A DNA stretch of 64,000 bases, from contig CAOLHI010000484.1 in NCBI GenBank assembly GCA_948474755.1, positions 744,001 to 808,000 on the forward strand, given 5' to 3'. The position numbers and the translations under genes were made by a program. The notes below the pieces were generated by a model, which worked only from the letters and a program-made list of their open reading frames with translations, did not search any database and was not told the DNA's origin. Below, in pieces: positions 47,608-59,386 of this stretch. The stretch is from Ctenosaura bakeri. Lineage: Eukaryota > Chordata > Lepidosauria > Squamata > Iguanidae. Within the stretch, counting starts at the first letter, position 1; each line of letters begins with the position of its first letter.

Positions 47608-49496
47608 CTGGAAACTACCAATCACTGAGTGCACTGTAGCAACATAGACAAGACTTACAACTTCAATCATTATAGGATTAATTGTGTATTAGTGAGATAG
47701 AGAGGACCTTCATCTGTAAATGTTATTGGACCAGCTGTGAAGTCTCTATAAGAGTGTTTTCTTTAGTGAGATCATCTGTTCTGCTGTTGCCATTTGTCCT
47801 TGTATAGTATCATATTTGATCCTGCTTTATTGTGGTATTTTGTAGTTTGATATATTTTGTATTTTTCTATTTTTACTTTCCTATATTGCTCATGTTCATT
47901 TTAACCTTTTTGACTGTTTTTCCTTTTGTATATTGTCTTTATATAAATATCTATATTTGATATTTTCCCCTTTAAATAGAATAGACAAAAGAATTATTTT
48001 TATTATCCATTTGTCTTCTGAATTTCTATTTCACAACAAATTCTACCACAAGCTCACTAAAATAAACAACAAATGGAGAGCAGAGAAGGGTGAGACTTAA
48101 CCAAGAAAGGACTAGGAAAAGAGGACTGAAGACCTATTCTGGTAGAATGGATGAAACAAAAATGCTACAAAAAAACAACATACAACATAAAACCTTTTTT
48201 TAAAAAAATTCCCTACCAGTAGAGAACTGACATAAGAGCAAAAGAATACTATAAGCCATTATTTCCCCAAATATTCTCATTGAAGAGTGCTGCTGAGATT
48301 TTTGTCCTGTATTAAAAGCTAATGCTTCCAATGAACAAAATCCATCTCTCCTGCCTCTTCCCCAACCCTGATATTTTCTTTTTGTGTTCCTATCTTGAAT
48401 CACTTTAGAGACACACTGAATTATCTGCATTGCCAAAATTAGTCTGAATCACTCTGGACCAATTTGGATGCAGTTCAGACAGATCCAGTTCAGACTTGAC
48501 CTGATCTGTCCAATTCAAATCAAGATGTCCACAGTCTCAAAGCAAACTATCCCTTCAGACCCTTTCACAGGCAGAAGTCTGAATCCATGGCTTCAATTCT
48601 GTACAACTCAGTGTAGTGCAGTAGGTCTGCATACAAACATACACTAGGCTGAGTCTTATATTATCCTCTGTCTTACAGAAAAGCCTCTGAAGCCTTGTCC
48701 ACATTATCCTTAACTGATTTGTGAGGAGCAGGTAGAATCACAGAAAGATCTTACCACAGCTCCATATGTGGAATGATTATTGAAGCACTGAAACTGCGAA
48801 AAGATGCCGGCAGACTTTTATGTTGGTGTCATCATTTTGCATATGGCAGTGGAAAGATGATTCTGTGATCCTGTCTGCTCTTCATGAAGCATGGAATGAC
48901 TCGGGGAAAGAGGTAGCTTTAGAGGTTGTCCAGTAAAGTTGGAGGTGGGTTTTGGGTGATGTGGAAGGAGGAAAGGAATGTCAGTGCCTGAAGTGTCCTG
49001 GAAATGGCATACACATGTGTTAGGGAAACTTACTCAAGTATATGTCCCTAACAAGATGCCAGCCTATGAATAGAGAAGCATATCTCTGTTGTTATTACAG
49101 TCTGGATAGGGCAGTGTGTTTGCTGTTAAAGATGTGGAGATATTTGAAAAATGGCTAAAAAATGTGTTTCCTGAGTGTTGGGTGTCACAATGTGAAAACA
49201 CGAGTGCAAAAGGCACCCAAGCCTCGTGCTCAAGGCCTGCCCAGCCTGACACCTCTTTGTGTTCAGGTCTGAACAGACAGGGAGATCTCTGGATCAAGCT
49301 GGGACCAGGACAAATGGGTCTGCCTCACTTCTTTCTCTCGAAGAACACTGTCCTTTCCTCACTCTTGTCCCCCCTTGGCTTCTTCCTTTCAGGACTCTCC
49401 CCCTTTACTGCCTTCCCTAAATCTGCCCCTCTCCCAGATGTAAGGATCAGCAGTGATTTATATTTTCCAAGACTGGGGTACTGTTGGCACTAAAGT
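47608..49496. other. No gene seen; Family F repeat fragment
   Basis: AT-rich unassigned sequence apart from Family F at 48428-48540. The 125-codon plus-strand frame at 49116-49493 has no recognised domain. Confidence 0.4.
48428..48540 (+). repeat. Family F dispersed repeat, copy 2
   Basis: Matches the copy at 46376 in the same orientation, with several CAGTTCAGAC-type subrepeats. Unclassified. Confidence 0.5.
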
Positions 49497-49985
49497 CAAG
49501 ATGATATTATTGGTAGCGTGTATATTCCAGAATTCAGAATGAGACTCGGTGACACTGTTTTAAGGAACACAGAACTTTAAATGTTTATTGTAACACTGTT
49601 TCTTTAAATATGTTTTGTATCTAAATGTTTATAAACAGCGCACCATTCTTCTCTCTCTCTCTTTCAATTCATTCACTATCTCTTGTACACCCAATTTCTC
49701 AGTTCTCTTTCCCACAGAGCTCTTCAAATCTCCAACCTCTCCCAAACACGCCGCAAATCACACTCTTCTTCAAACACACACCAGACAGTTAAAATCCGTT
49801 ATTTTTTCCTCTTTCCACCAGCCCCTCCCCTGGGCTATCCAAGGTTCTATTTCACTAGCCAATCAGCTTCAAAACTCTTAGTTGCCAAGGAGGCTTTGTT
49901 GTCAAGGCCCCCTCCCATCAGGTTCATCACATTGGGCAACCATGAAGAGGATAACCCTGAACTGCTACAAATCTTCACACATTAG
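49497..49985 (-). mobile_element. Possible antisense LTR (weak)
   Basis: On the minus strand there is an AATAAACATTTAAAG polyadenylation-like site near 49580 and a GATTGGCT (CCAAT-box complement) with GGGGAGGGGCTGG, a GC-box-like string, near 49825-49865. The layout is reminiscent of an LTR but I cannot place either end or a target duplication. It may be unrelated unique DNA. Confidence 0.25.
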
Positions 49986-49999
49986 AACTTATTCAGCAC

Positions 50000-50245
50000 A
50001 AAAATTATCTTTTTTGGGGGAGAGGGGGTCAGGAAACATCTTTTTTGTGCAAAAATTGCTATTTTCCTATGCATTTTTTTTAAAAAAAATCCACATGTGA
50101 ATTTTGTACAGAATAAGTGACTAGTGAATAGTCTTTTAAAAAACTGTGCAGTTTATGAAGACTTTCTTATACTGGGAAGAAAATTCCTAAAATTACTAAT
50201 TGCTTTCATCAAGAAAGAAACTATCAAGGAATTATATCCCAATAC
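50000..50245 (+). repeat. Family E dispersed repeat, copy 2
   Basis: CAGAATAAGTGAC, TGTGCAGTTTATGAAGACTT, CTGGGAAGAAAATTCC and GAAACTATCAAGGAATTATA align in order with the copy at 26600-26880. Confidence 0.55.
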
Positions 50246-50807
50246 TGTATGCATGTTAGGCTGTAATTATGTTGTCTGGCTTTGAGACATGATGTTCATC
50301 ATCACAAATCTTTATAATTTATTATAAAGATAATATTTTTAATTCAGGTTTACATTCTTTTTTGTTTTCTTTCTAGTTGGCGTATGGAACAATTACCTTT
50401 CTAATGAACTCAGTGTTGTTGTGCATGCAAAACAGTTTCACTGATTTATTTTCATATTCTGGATGCTTAAAGATGATGCCACACACAAACCTACTATGAC
50501 TATGACCTGGAAATGTGCCTCACTGTATTTGATGACAATTACCTATGAACAAGCCAATTGCACTGCAGTGCTAAAACTTAGAGAGTGAATTCAGTTCATT
50601 GTCAGCATTGTAATCTGATATCTTTCATGGCTGTTGGCAGGGGAGGGAGTGCGCTGATAAAAGAAAAAGGCACAGGTGAGTATTCTGAATTCCTAACATT
50701 TGTTCAAATGAATGAACTAAGTCTATGGCTTCAGGCTTGTTTGAGTCAAATTCAAGTTCCTGTGACCGTTTGACTATTTAAATCCTACCTAATAAATAGT
50801 AGAATCA

Positions 50808-51227
50808 GACCCTTTTCACAAGGCATTTTTGATGCAAAAGGGCCCCTTGAGTGTCACGCACATGTGAGGAGCGGTCCACACGATACTCTCACATTTGCGC
50901 AAAGCTCCAGGGCCTGGCAGGGACCACTCACGCATTTTTTCATTTTTGACTTTAAGCCAAAAATGGTGCATGGTCGCGCATCGCTCAGGGGCCTCACGTG
51001 CACTTACCTTGTGTGCGGAGCCTCAGGAGCCAGGACAGTTGCACTTCCTGTCCAGTGCAGCCTGGGAAGGTCCCAGGCTGCACTGCAGAAGGAAGAGGCA
51101 GGGCTCTTGCATCAGCGGGCTGCAGTTGTGGACCTAGAGAAACCAGGATGTGAGAGCCTCTTGCTGGAGGCTGCTTGCGTGAGCCCTGCACCCCAGCACC
51201 GCATAAAGGTAATGTGCGAAAAGGATC
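50808..51227 (-). mobile_element. Family A element (420 bp)
   Basis: Starts GACCCTTTTCACAAG and ends ATGTGCGAAAAGGATC. A perfect TCA duplication flanks it (50805-50807 and 51228-51230). The interior carries a palindrome around CATTTTTGACTTTAAGCC and blocks shared with other copies (CACTTACCTTGTGTGCGGAG, CACTGCAGAAGGAAGAGG). The 124-codon frame here is spurious. Confidence 0.9.
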
Positions 51228-51579
51228 TCAGTCTCTGAATATGAACCTTTATGTTAAAAAAAGAGCACCACCTGCACACTGGAGTGAGTGAGCAGTAATA
51301 GATTCCTAGGGGAAAGTGTTTACAGATGTACAATATGTTTAGGGAGAAACTAAGGGGAAACCTCCTAAACTGGTGATAGAAATTGAACATCCACCTGTGG
51401 TGCAGATTGCAGAATGCTGGCTTACAAGAGGAGGGGGACAGAAAAACAAGGTGATGGTAAGAATGTAATGATATATTCTGATCAGAGTGTCAAATGCTCT
51501 TCTTTGGGTGGTGGTGATGCAGAGCAGTTCAGGTTTGGCTGAAACCAGTGTTTTACTCAGCAAACAGGCTGTGACCCAG
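51228..51579. other. No gene seen
   Basis: Short unassigned stretch between two mobile elements. Confidence 0.4.
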
Positions 51580-51880
51580 AGTGCTTTCACATTACAAAAT
51601 GATTCACATTACACTATGATTCCACTTTAGCTGTTATGGCAACATGCTGTGGAATCTTTTTTTCTTCTTTTTTTTGGTAGTTTGGTGAGGCACTAGAATT
51701 GCCTGGCTGTGAATTCTAAATTGGTGTTGTGTGCCTTCAAGTGGTTTCTGACTTATAGTGGCCCTAAGGCAAATTCATCCAGGGTTTTCTAGGGCTAAGA
51801 GTGTGTCTAAATACCTCTCTCTAAAGTAGAAACACCAGGATTCAATAAAATGCAACCATAGTTCTAGAGAGTGAAAGTGT
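51580..51880. mobile_element. Diverged Family B-like element with a nested SINE
   Basis: GTGCTTTCACATTAC and 'TTCCACTTTAG' on the left and AGAGAGTGAAAGTGTTC on the right are inverted. The core (GCCTGGCTGTGAATTCTAAAT, CTCTAAAGTAGAAACACCAGG) is a diverged Family B interior. A SINE fragment at 51722-51805 sits in the middle. Confidence 0.65.
51722..51805 (-). mobile_element. Sauria SINE 3' fragment nested in Family B-like element
   Basis: GTTGTGTGCCTTCAAGTGG, TGACTTATAGTGGCCCTAAG and AGGGTTTTCTAGGGCTAAGA are the inverted 3' half of a Sauria SINE. A 7-bp duplication, TCTAAAT, flanks it (51715-51721 and 51806-51812), so it inserted here as a 5'-truncated copy. Confidence 0.9.
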
Positions 51881-53400
51881 TCCTGTTCGCAGTCTCATCT
51901 GTTCACCACCCCCTTCATTTCCTGGACTACCCTAGGAAATTAACAAAATGGTGGGCATGAATTCAGCTGTCTTAGTGGAACAGCACAATCTTTGCCACTA
52001 AACTATATTTTCTTTCCCCAAAAGGATGCTTTCTGCCACCTTTCTTCGAGAGGGTTGGGACACTCTGAGCTGTAGGGCTGCAGGACTTCTACTGAGATTT
52101 TCAGTACAAGTTGTTCGTGTGACCTAAATACAAATTCTTGCTGCAGAAAAACACCAAACATTCATCAAATGTACCTGACTTCACTGGGTGCATCCAGATT
52201 CTGCAGCTTATGACAGCTAATGTAAGACTTTTTGTTGTTTTTGCTGCAACAGACTACCATGGCTACCTCCTTTGAGGTTTTCCCAATAGCTGTATAGAAG
52301 AGGGAATTCTGCAATCTGTAGCTTGTTATACCATGCAAGTTATACCAGCTGATATTTCCTCTTCTGCACAAATGTGAGAAACGAAGGAGCCCTGTTCACT
52401 TTTGCATTTGGCTTTTCTGAGTGTTCTCTGTATCTCTAGGTTGTCATGGGATTTTTGCCAAAAGCACAATTTGAAGCTATTTTCCTGCTGTGAAACATAC
52501 AGGGAATTTGAAGGCAAGTGAAAAGTGGTTCAATAAGATTAGCAGTTTTCTCGTGATGATTCTGCAGAGCCTATTAATGAAGATAAAGACCAACACATTA
52601 TTAGAACTGCTGCAGATATAACCTGACTTCTATAGCCTCACATTTTGGAAGCTTGTATGTTTCTGCAGGCAGGTCCATGGAATCACTTCATAAGATTGCA
52701 AATCTGATTATGCATGTTAATGTAACAGTTTTCCATACGAGAATTGCAGGTGCTTCTTTTCCATATCAAAAATTGAGAAATGAAGCTGTAGTGAAGCATC
52801 CTTTCAATTGTTGCTATTTTCATTCTTTCACATTCTTTCATAAATAAAGCTTTCCAACAGCATATTATTTATAAACTGGATGAAGTTTGAAGATAAGACA
52901 TGAGGCCTGCTGAGAATCGATTTTAGGAAAGAGCAAAATGGCAAACTTAGCTTTCAAGATAACTTGAATCACTATAAATCTTTTTACCCTACGCTTTGCA
53001 ATTGTGAGGTCTTAACAAGACAGTCTTGCTACTTCTAAAAGCTATCAGGACAGCTTTTAATAACTTAAAGTGTGGGAAAGAGGGGTAATTTTATATAGTA
53101 GAAAATTTATTCACTGGCTTGTTACATTTGTATCCATCTTTGAGAAGTAGTTAAAAGCACATGTTAGGCTGGCAATAGACCAGGAAGCAGAGTTGGCTTT
53201 ATTGTTAGGCAAAGTGGGGCATATACTTTTAAGGTGATGGATTTGGTGTATGATAAATGGACAAAGGATATTGGGGATTGAAAAACAAGGAAACAAGGCA
53301 TTGTGGATCTTTATCACAACAGCATAATCAAACTGAACAAACAAGCTGGAATTACTGAATAGAAAATTCCTCACAAAGACCCATGTCTAAGAGGGATAGT
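51881..53400. other. No gene seen
   Basis: AT-rich unassigned sequence. No transposon, RNA gene or exon is supportable. Confidence 0.4.
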
Positions 53401-53612
53401 AATTAGAGTGTCACGCTAGGACTAAGGAGTTTTGGGTTCAAATTCCTCCTCACTCACAAAACTCAATGACCAGCCTTGATTTAGTCATGGTGCTTCATCC
53501 TAACCTACCTCATAGGGCTTTTGTGAAGATAAACTGGGGGAAGAAGCATGTCATTCACCGCGAGCTACTTAGAAGAACAGGAAAAACTAATGAATACATA
53601 AATACAAAAAAA
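53401..53612 (+). mobile_element. tRNA-derived SINE of MIR/L2-tail type
   Basis: The B-box-like GGGTTCAAATTCCTCCTC is followed by 'TGATTTAGTCATG', CCTAACCTACCTCATAGGGC and TTTTGTGAAGATAAACTGGG, then a tail with AAATACATAAATAC. This order matches tRNA-headed SINEs with an L2-like 3' part (MIR-type), distinct from the Sauria SINEs elsewhere in the window. Confidence 0.65.
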
Positions 53613-54004
53613 TAATTCTACAAATCTGATGCCATGAAATAAAATACTCAGAATATATTCACCTTCTTCACCTTGACACATTCACTTTAGTTTTTTCAAT
53701 ATCAAAATTCAGAATACAGTTCCAGTCACACAGTACAACATTGTATACATGAAGCTTTTACATGAAAATACTGATTCCTGCCATTCTGACAATCATAATA
53801 CCAATCCTTATTAAGATGGCATGGTTTTTATTCATTCTATTTCACAGTCCATTACCGATAAGTCAATTCTAATCATTGGAGGGAGGAGAGAAGGAGCAAA
53901 TGATTCTGTTCTTTATGCTATTCTAATTATATAATTTCCCTCAAGGCAACCCACTGTTAACAACAGAGAACTTGAAACTTGAAAGGATCACACTGTGACA
54001 TGAA

Positions 54005-54031
54005 GAGAGAGAGAGAGAGAGAGAGAGAGAT
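54005..54031. repeat. (GA)n microsatellite
   Basis: Uninterrupted AG dinucleotide array of about 13 units. Confidence 0.95.
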
Positions 54032-55914
54032 ACTATTCTAACTCCATGGTTTGTGATTTCCTTCTCTAACTGTAGATAAAATTCTACAACCTGAAAAATG
54101 AGACCAAAAGCTATCCATACGTTGTTGATGCACAGAGAAGAATTACGCATCAGGAACTCCGCAAATAAAATTCTTATCCTTGACTTAAAATGGCTGCCTC
54201 CCACCATAGAAGCTGCAGTTCTAAAATATCTCAGGGAGGGCATAAGTTGCTGTTTTAAACAAACCAGTTTCCTCTTACAATTCATCTCATGGAGATACGG
54301 TTTCTTTACAGTTGGACCTGGAATCATGTGTTGAGCCTGGTTTGTTTGAATTAACAAGGGTTTTTGCCAATTATAGTCAGATCCAGACTAATTTGTCATC
54401 TTCTTTGCACACAGTTCCTTCTAAATATCCCGAACTGTACAGTTAACTAGTTTAGAAAGACTGAATATCCAGTAATTAAACAATGTGATTTTTTCTTTAA
54501 AACAAAGCTATGTTCAAAATGGACCGTCCATTATTATATATTATAAAAATTCTAATAATATTTTTTTAAAAAGGACCATCATGTGTTTTCACACTTCTTT
54601 CATGCAATAGTATGTTCTTAATAAGCACAGATTGATTTAATAAAGCTTACAGATGTATCTGAACAGTGTCCTGAATCACAATAAGGCTTTTGTGACAAAT
54701 ATGTCTTAATTTAGAGAATAAGATTAAGGAATGATGGTGGATTCATTAAAAAAAAAAAAACATTGCCGAACACTGCATTTACCACTCAGCACAAACTTGC
54801 CTTTTCTTTTAGGTGTCAGGGACTCATTTGAATGTCTTATGATGCTCCGTAGCATATTAATAAGGAAGAGCTATAAGCAATTCAAAGATTAAGCCAGTTT
54901 TTTAGAAATATCTTCTAGAGAAAGGTGAAGCTTCTCAGTCTGTTAACTTTTTCCTGCTAAAATTACAACATCAAATTAAAGAGCAGGAAGATAAAGGGTG
55001 GGGATAGTTTGGAAAATTCAGCCAAAATTGCAAGTATCTTAATAAATGTTTCTTAAGCCAATCAATGCGTGCGGGAGAGGGACTTGAATTCCTCGCCCCC
55101 CCCATCTTCCGGGGACCATGTTTGTATCCGGTCTCCAACAACTGCTTTCTTTCTTGCAATCTGGTCACAGGCTAGCAGCCAATTGTGCATGGACCAGCCC
55201 CAGTTCACAGACTAGATTTGCACCAAACTAGAGTACCTGCTATGAAAGCTCAACAGTTTTATAGATGATAGTTTTTGAGAAATTTGGATGTTATCACGTA
55301 GCCAGCTTTTGAGAGACATGGATGATATCATGCAGCCATCACTGTATACAAATTATACAGCCACTGTAGTAGCATTATTTCTGGATTCCTTCAGTGCAGC
55401 TATCAAAAACCACAGGAAACTTGCCAAAGAAAGGTTGGCAAATGTATCTCTTATTATCTGTCACTGATAGAGGCCATCAATGAAACTATTGACAGAAATA
55501 AAAATATTCTGCTCATAAATTATCCACATGTTACGGTCATGATGTACGAAGCACACAAAGTTTGGTTTACATTGCAACTGAGTTCAATCTCTGAACTATC
55601 TAGAAATTGTCTCAGTGGACTGCCTTTGACTTTCCTTGACCCCCAGAACCACTAGTGTCAGTAGTAGGATCCTCCTTTAAGTTTTCCTCCACTTCTAGGT
55701 TGCCCACCAGCAAGTGGGAGGATAGAATAGGAGGTCATATGGACCCCATATCCTGGAGAGGGATTTGGTCTTCTGGAACTGAAACTCCTTAAATATCTAG
55801 CCCATGGTGGAGAATGTTGAGATTTGCAATTTAGCAACATCTCAAGAATCACATACAAACTGTTTTGCTTAGAATTTTCATGGATTTTTAAAAACAGAAT
55901 ACAGAAATATTACT

Positions 55915-55982
55915 TTTGGAGGACTATAATTCACAGTGTTTCCCAGCCATCATGGACAGCATTCTGGGAGCTATAGTTTTAA
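55915..55982. repeat. Short fold-back element
   Basis: GGACTATAATTCACAGTG and ATTCTGGGAGCTATAGTTTT are approximate inverted arms around CAGCCATCATGGACAG, a common small MITE layout. Confidence 0.5.
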
Positions 55983-57563
55983 AAAGTTTTTTGTGAACTC
56001 TGGTTTTTAACGCTTCTGTTCTACTGCCTGGAGGATAGAAAGGTTATTAAAACATTTAAATGAATGGCTAATTTTGATTAGGATGCTAAGCACTGTTTGG
56101 ATACAGTTGGATAGGTGCCTCTTTAGTTCGCAACAGAAACTTCTTATGAGTTGGAAAAATTACTTGTAGAAATATAAATGTAGAGCATCACCATAATATA
56201 ATGAACCAAGTGATTCATCCCTCTGGGACTTTCTGTGAGCTTTTCATGTCATTAAAATTCAAAGAGATTACATTTTATTCAAATAAATGTAATCAAAGTG
56301 AACAAAGTGTTAAAATATGCATGAATAGAATAGAATTTTCTCCATCCAGATGAAGTTAAAATAGCACTTAATTTCATCACTTCTAGCAACAACCCTAGGT
56401 ACACCCACTTGTAAAATGACCATGTTTACATCTATACATTTCTAGCCAGACCTGTCTTAAAGATATAACTTTTAAAAAATGGACTTATGATCAGTGATAG
56501 TAGAAGACAATTGCATAACAAATTCATGCCCATACATCTGCAAAACCACAAGCTTGATTAATTTTCAAACAGCAGGAAGTTCCTAAGGATAGACTTTGGG
56601 CTTGGTGGCCATGGCAGAAGAGACATCTGCTAAAATTAGAAGGAAGGTCACTTTGACTCTCAGTGAAATCACCAAGCAGCTTTGTGTTCAGAGAAGTTTA
56701 AAAGCTGAAGCTAACCATTAACCAGTTACAAATTATAGCAGCTACCTGAAGCCCTTTAGATATGTTGGACATCTTGTGCCTCTCTTTCTCTTTTACAGCT
56801 GATTCATTGAATATTTCCATTTCCTTTTGCTTTTGAACTACAATTTCCAACATCCATGAAACCTATCTATTTGGAATCATGGGTGTTTAATCCATCACAT
56901 CTAAGTGGAACCACTGGGGGAAGGTTACATTATATACTACGTACATGCTATGTTGCACAATATGAAAATAAATAACTCTATCTTTCTACAGCAAAACTTT
57001 TTAAAAACAATAACAGCAATGGAGCATATGCGTATAATTGCCCTTGATGTGTCATTATTAAAGCAAGGTTTTTCTCACCCATCATGTTTTACTGGAGGAG
57101 GACTATTTGGAGAGCAAGAACCAGGATGACAAGCTCTAATTGGAAGAATCTGCACCAACTGCCCTCTCTCCTGTCTAAACACCATAGCCTAAGCCAGACC
57201 TGGGTAGAAGAGCAGGGAGCTGAGCCTGACTCTGAAGCAGAGAGGATCCCAAGCCCTAGGGAAAGATGACATCTGAAGAGACTGAAGAGAGGGAAAACTG
57301 CTCCAACATATGCCTCAGCAGTAATCTATTTTCAGATGCAACCACTGTGTTAGGCAGTGGCTTAAGCAAAACTGCAGATAAACACACCAGGTCTCCGGCA
57401 GACAATGTTGAAAAAAACTCAAATATTTGCTTGTCTCATTCCCCCCTCTCATTGCTTTCTAAATGCTTGTTGAATGATTTTTTGGTAAACCAAATTTGGA
57501 ACATTTTTCTAATTACTCCTTGCTCTAATTTACAACCCAGTAGGGTGCTTCTCTGTTGACTAG

Positions 57564-57996
57564 GGCCCTTTTTGCACATGGTATTTGCAATGTGAAAGGG
57601 CCCCTCAGCATCGCATGATTGTGAGGAGTGATCTGCATGACGCACTCACAATCATGCGATGCTCCAGGGCCTGGCAGGTGCCGCTTGCGCACTTTTTCAT
57701 TTTCGGCTTTCAGCCGAAAATGGTGCCAATCGCGCATTTCTCCAGGGCCTAACACGCATTTGCCATGTGTGCAGAGCCTCCAGAGCCATGGCAGTCGTGC
57801 TTCCTGCCCCAACGCAGCCTGGGAAACTCCCAGGCTGCACTGCAGAAGGAAGAGGCGGGGGTCTTGCACTACCTGCTTGGGAGCAGGCAGCTCATGCGGA
57901 GCTGAAGCAGCAGGGACACGAGAGCCTCTTGCTGGAGACTGCTCGCACAATCCCCGCACTCCAGCACCAAAAAAAAGGTAAGTTGTGGAAAGGACC
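57564..57996 (-). mobile_element. Family A element (433 bp)
   Basis: Starts GGCCCTTTTTGCAC and ends AAGTTGTGGAAAGGACC. A perfect TAG duplication flanks it (57561-57563 and 57997-57999). It carries a subterminal hairpin with perfect 18-bp arms (57608-57625 and 57645-57662) and a central palindrome, CATTTTCGGCTTTCAGCCG, at 57698-57722. The frames of 117-178 codons that cross it are spurious. Confidence 0.9.
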
Positions 57997-58892
57997 TAGA
58001 TCTTGTCTTTTCTCCCCAGCACCTCCTTTGCTTACTCCTGCAAGCTACTATGCTCCCGAAAATCCCATGAACCAACCTGGACCAGGCTCTGCCTGTCTTT
58101 GGTGCTACTCCTCTGTTGTTTGCTTGGTGAATGCTTTGGCCCTTTCATGCATTTACAACCATAAAGCAGCAAACCAAACAGTTCCCACTCATTAGACGAA
58201 ACATGGTCATATAGGTAGATTACTCAGATTAACTGGGCCTTATATTCCATGTACAAAAATACTTGCTGCTATCACCATCACCTCCTCTTCCTTCAATACC
58301 TTGGGGAATGATGAACAACTTGTAACAATTTTATTTTCAAACTAACATTATTAATAAGCAAATACATAATTGAGTTCTCAGAAAGATCTGGAACAGTTGA
58401 AGTCTCAGCATGAAATTTTCCAAAGAAGAGATCCTATTAGAAAATAATAATTCTCTTTTTTTCATTTTTTAAAAAAATGTAATTACTGTAATATATGTCT
58501 AACGAAACCTGTTTTTCTTAACACTTATCAGCATCAGAAACATCAGAAACATCAGAAAACAGGAATGAGAGGTTTTCTTTACCTGCCAGCTTTGTGGACT
58601 TTTTCCTTTTAGATATTTCATTTGTGGACATGACTTTTTGTTTTAAAACAGAATAGTATATAGTGTAAATACACATCTATGGCTATCCGAGTGGGAAATA
58701 TGAAGAGGAAGGTGCTTCCTCATTTTGGAAGGGGGAGAGGGTAAAGAGGCAGTGAAGCAAGTGCTTCAACAAGGCCCAAAAATGGAGGACCAGTGATCTA
58801 TCCACACTCACAGCTTTTCTCTTCCTAGGAAGACGTTGTTTTCAGCCAAGTCTGCATGCTTATCTGATGGAGAAAGGAAGAAAGTGTTACCT
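57997..58892. other. No gene seen
   Basis: Unassigned sequence with a small CATCAGAAA triplication at about 58531-58560. No exon is supportable. Confidence 0.4.
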
Positions 58893-59077
58893 TGTTTACT
58901 GGGGGTCCTGGGAGGGACACCTAAATAACCAAACAACAACACAACTTTGGGAAAAATTAGCTGGAGCACTCACTAAAGCTAACGAGAGGCAGGGTAACTT
59001 AGCAGGATCTGGCAACCCAGCGTCTATGGGGTCAGGTCAGTCAAGCAGCCAAATGGTTTAAAGTAATAAAATTGATG

Positions 59078-59083
59078 TTTATT
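59078..59083 (-). promoter_or_regulatory. Polyadenylation signal of candidate LTR
   Basis: AATAAA on the minus strand, about 300 bp downstream of the TATA box. Confidence 0.5.
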
Positions 59084-59378
59084 AAGTACAGACAAATATT
59101 AAAGACACCACAGTCACACAGCTAACTAAGGAATCAGAGATTGACTTGGAATAGGGATTTTTAGAGGGAAATGGGTGATACGACACCTGTCTCGCAGTCT
59201 TGAACCTTGAGAGCAAAGTTGGGGTGCGATGAAGAAACTCGGCACAATAGAGTGGTCCGAGCGATCCGGGGTTGAGCAGTCTCAGCTACTAGAACTGAGG
59301 GGAAGGCTCGCCAAGTGGAGCAGCAGCAAGGCTGGATGGAACTCAGGAGCGATCCGAGGAAGGTCTCGGAATCAGGGG

Positions 59379-59386
59379 TTTTTATA
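59379..59386 (-). promoter_or_regulatory. TATA box of candidate LTR
   Basis: TATAAAAA on the minus strand, following a GCCC context. Its position relative to the AATAAA site supports an LTR. Confidence 0.5.

Larger units (their letters stand above)
53613..57563. other. No gene seen
   Basis: Mostly unassigned AT-rich DNA with an (AG)n microsatellite at 54005-54031 and a short inverted repeat at 55915-55982. The 138-codon minus-strand frame at 53941-54357 includes the translated AG repeat and shows no domain. Confidence 0.4.

Noticed and set aside
46921..47670. 249-codon minus-strand open frame (and 172 codons on the plus strand)
   Set aside because: Lies within the GC-rich Family A element and its minisatellite. 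Frames are open on both strands because stop codons are rare at this composition, the translation is Arg/Pro/Ala-rich low complexity, and the frame crosses the element boundary.
53941..54357. 138-codon minus-strand frame ending in a Ser-Leu run
   Set aside because: Includes the GA microsatellite; the rest has no recognisable domain or splice context.
57525..58195. Frames of 117-178 codons on both strands
   Set aside because: They overlap a Family A element with a clear TAG duplication; related frames recur in sibling copies at 2.3, 31.3, 34.2 and 51.0 kb because the element is repeated, not because of coding.
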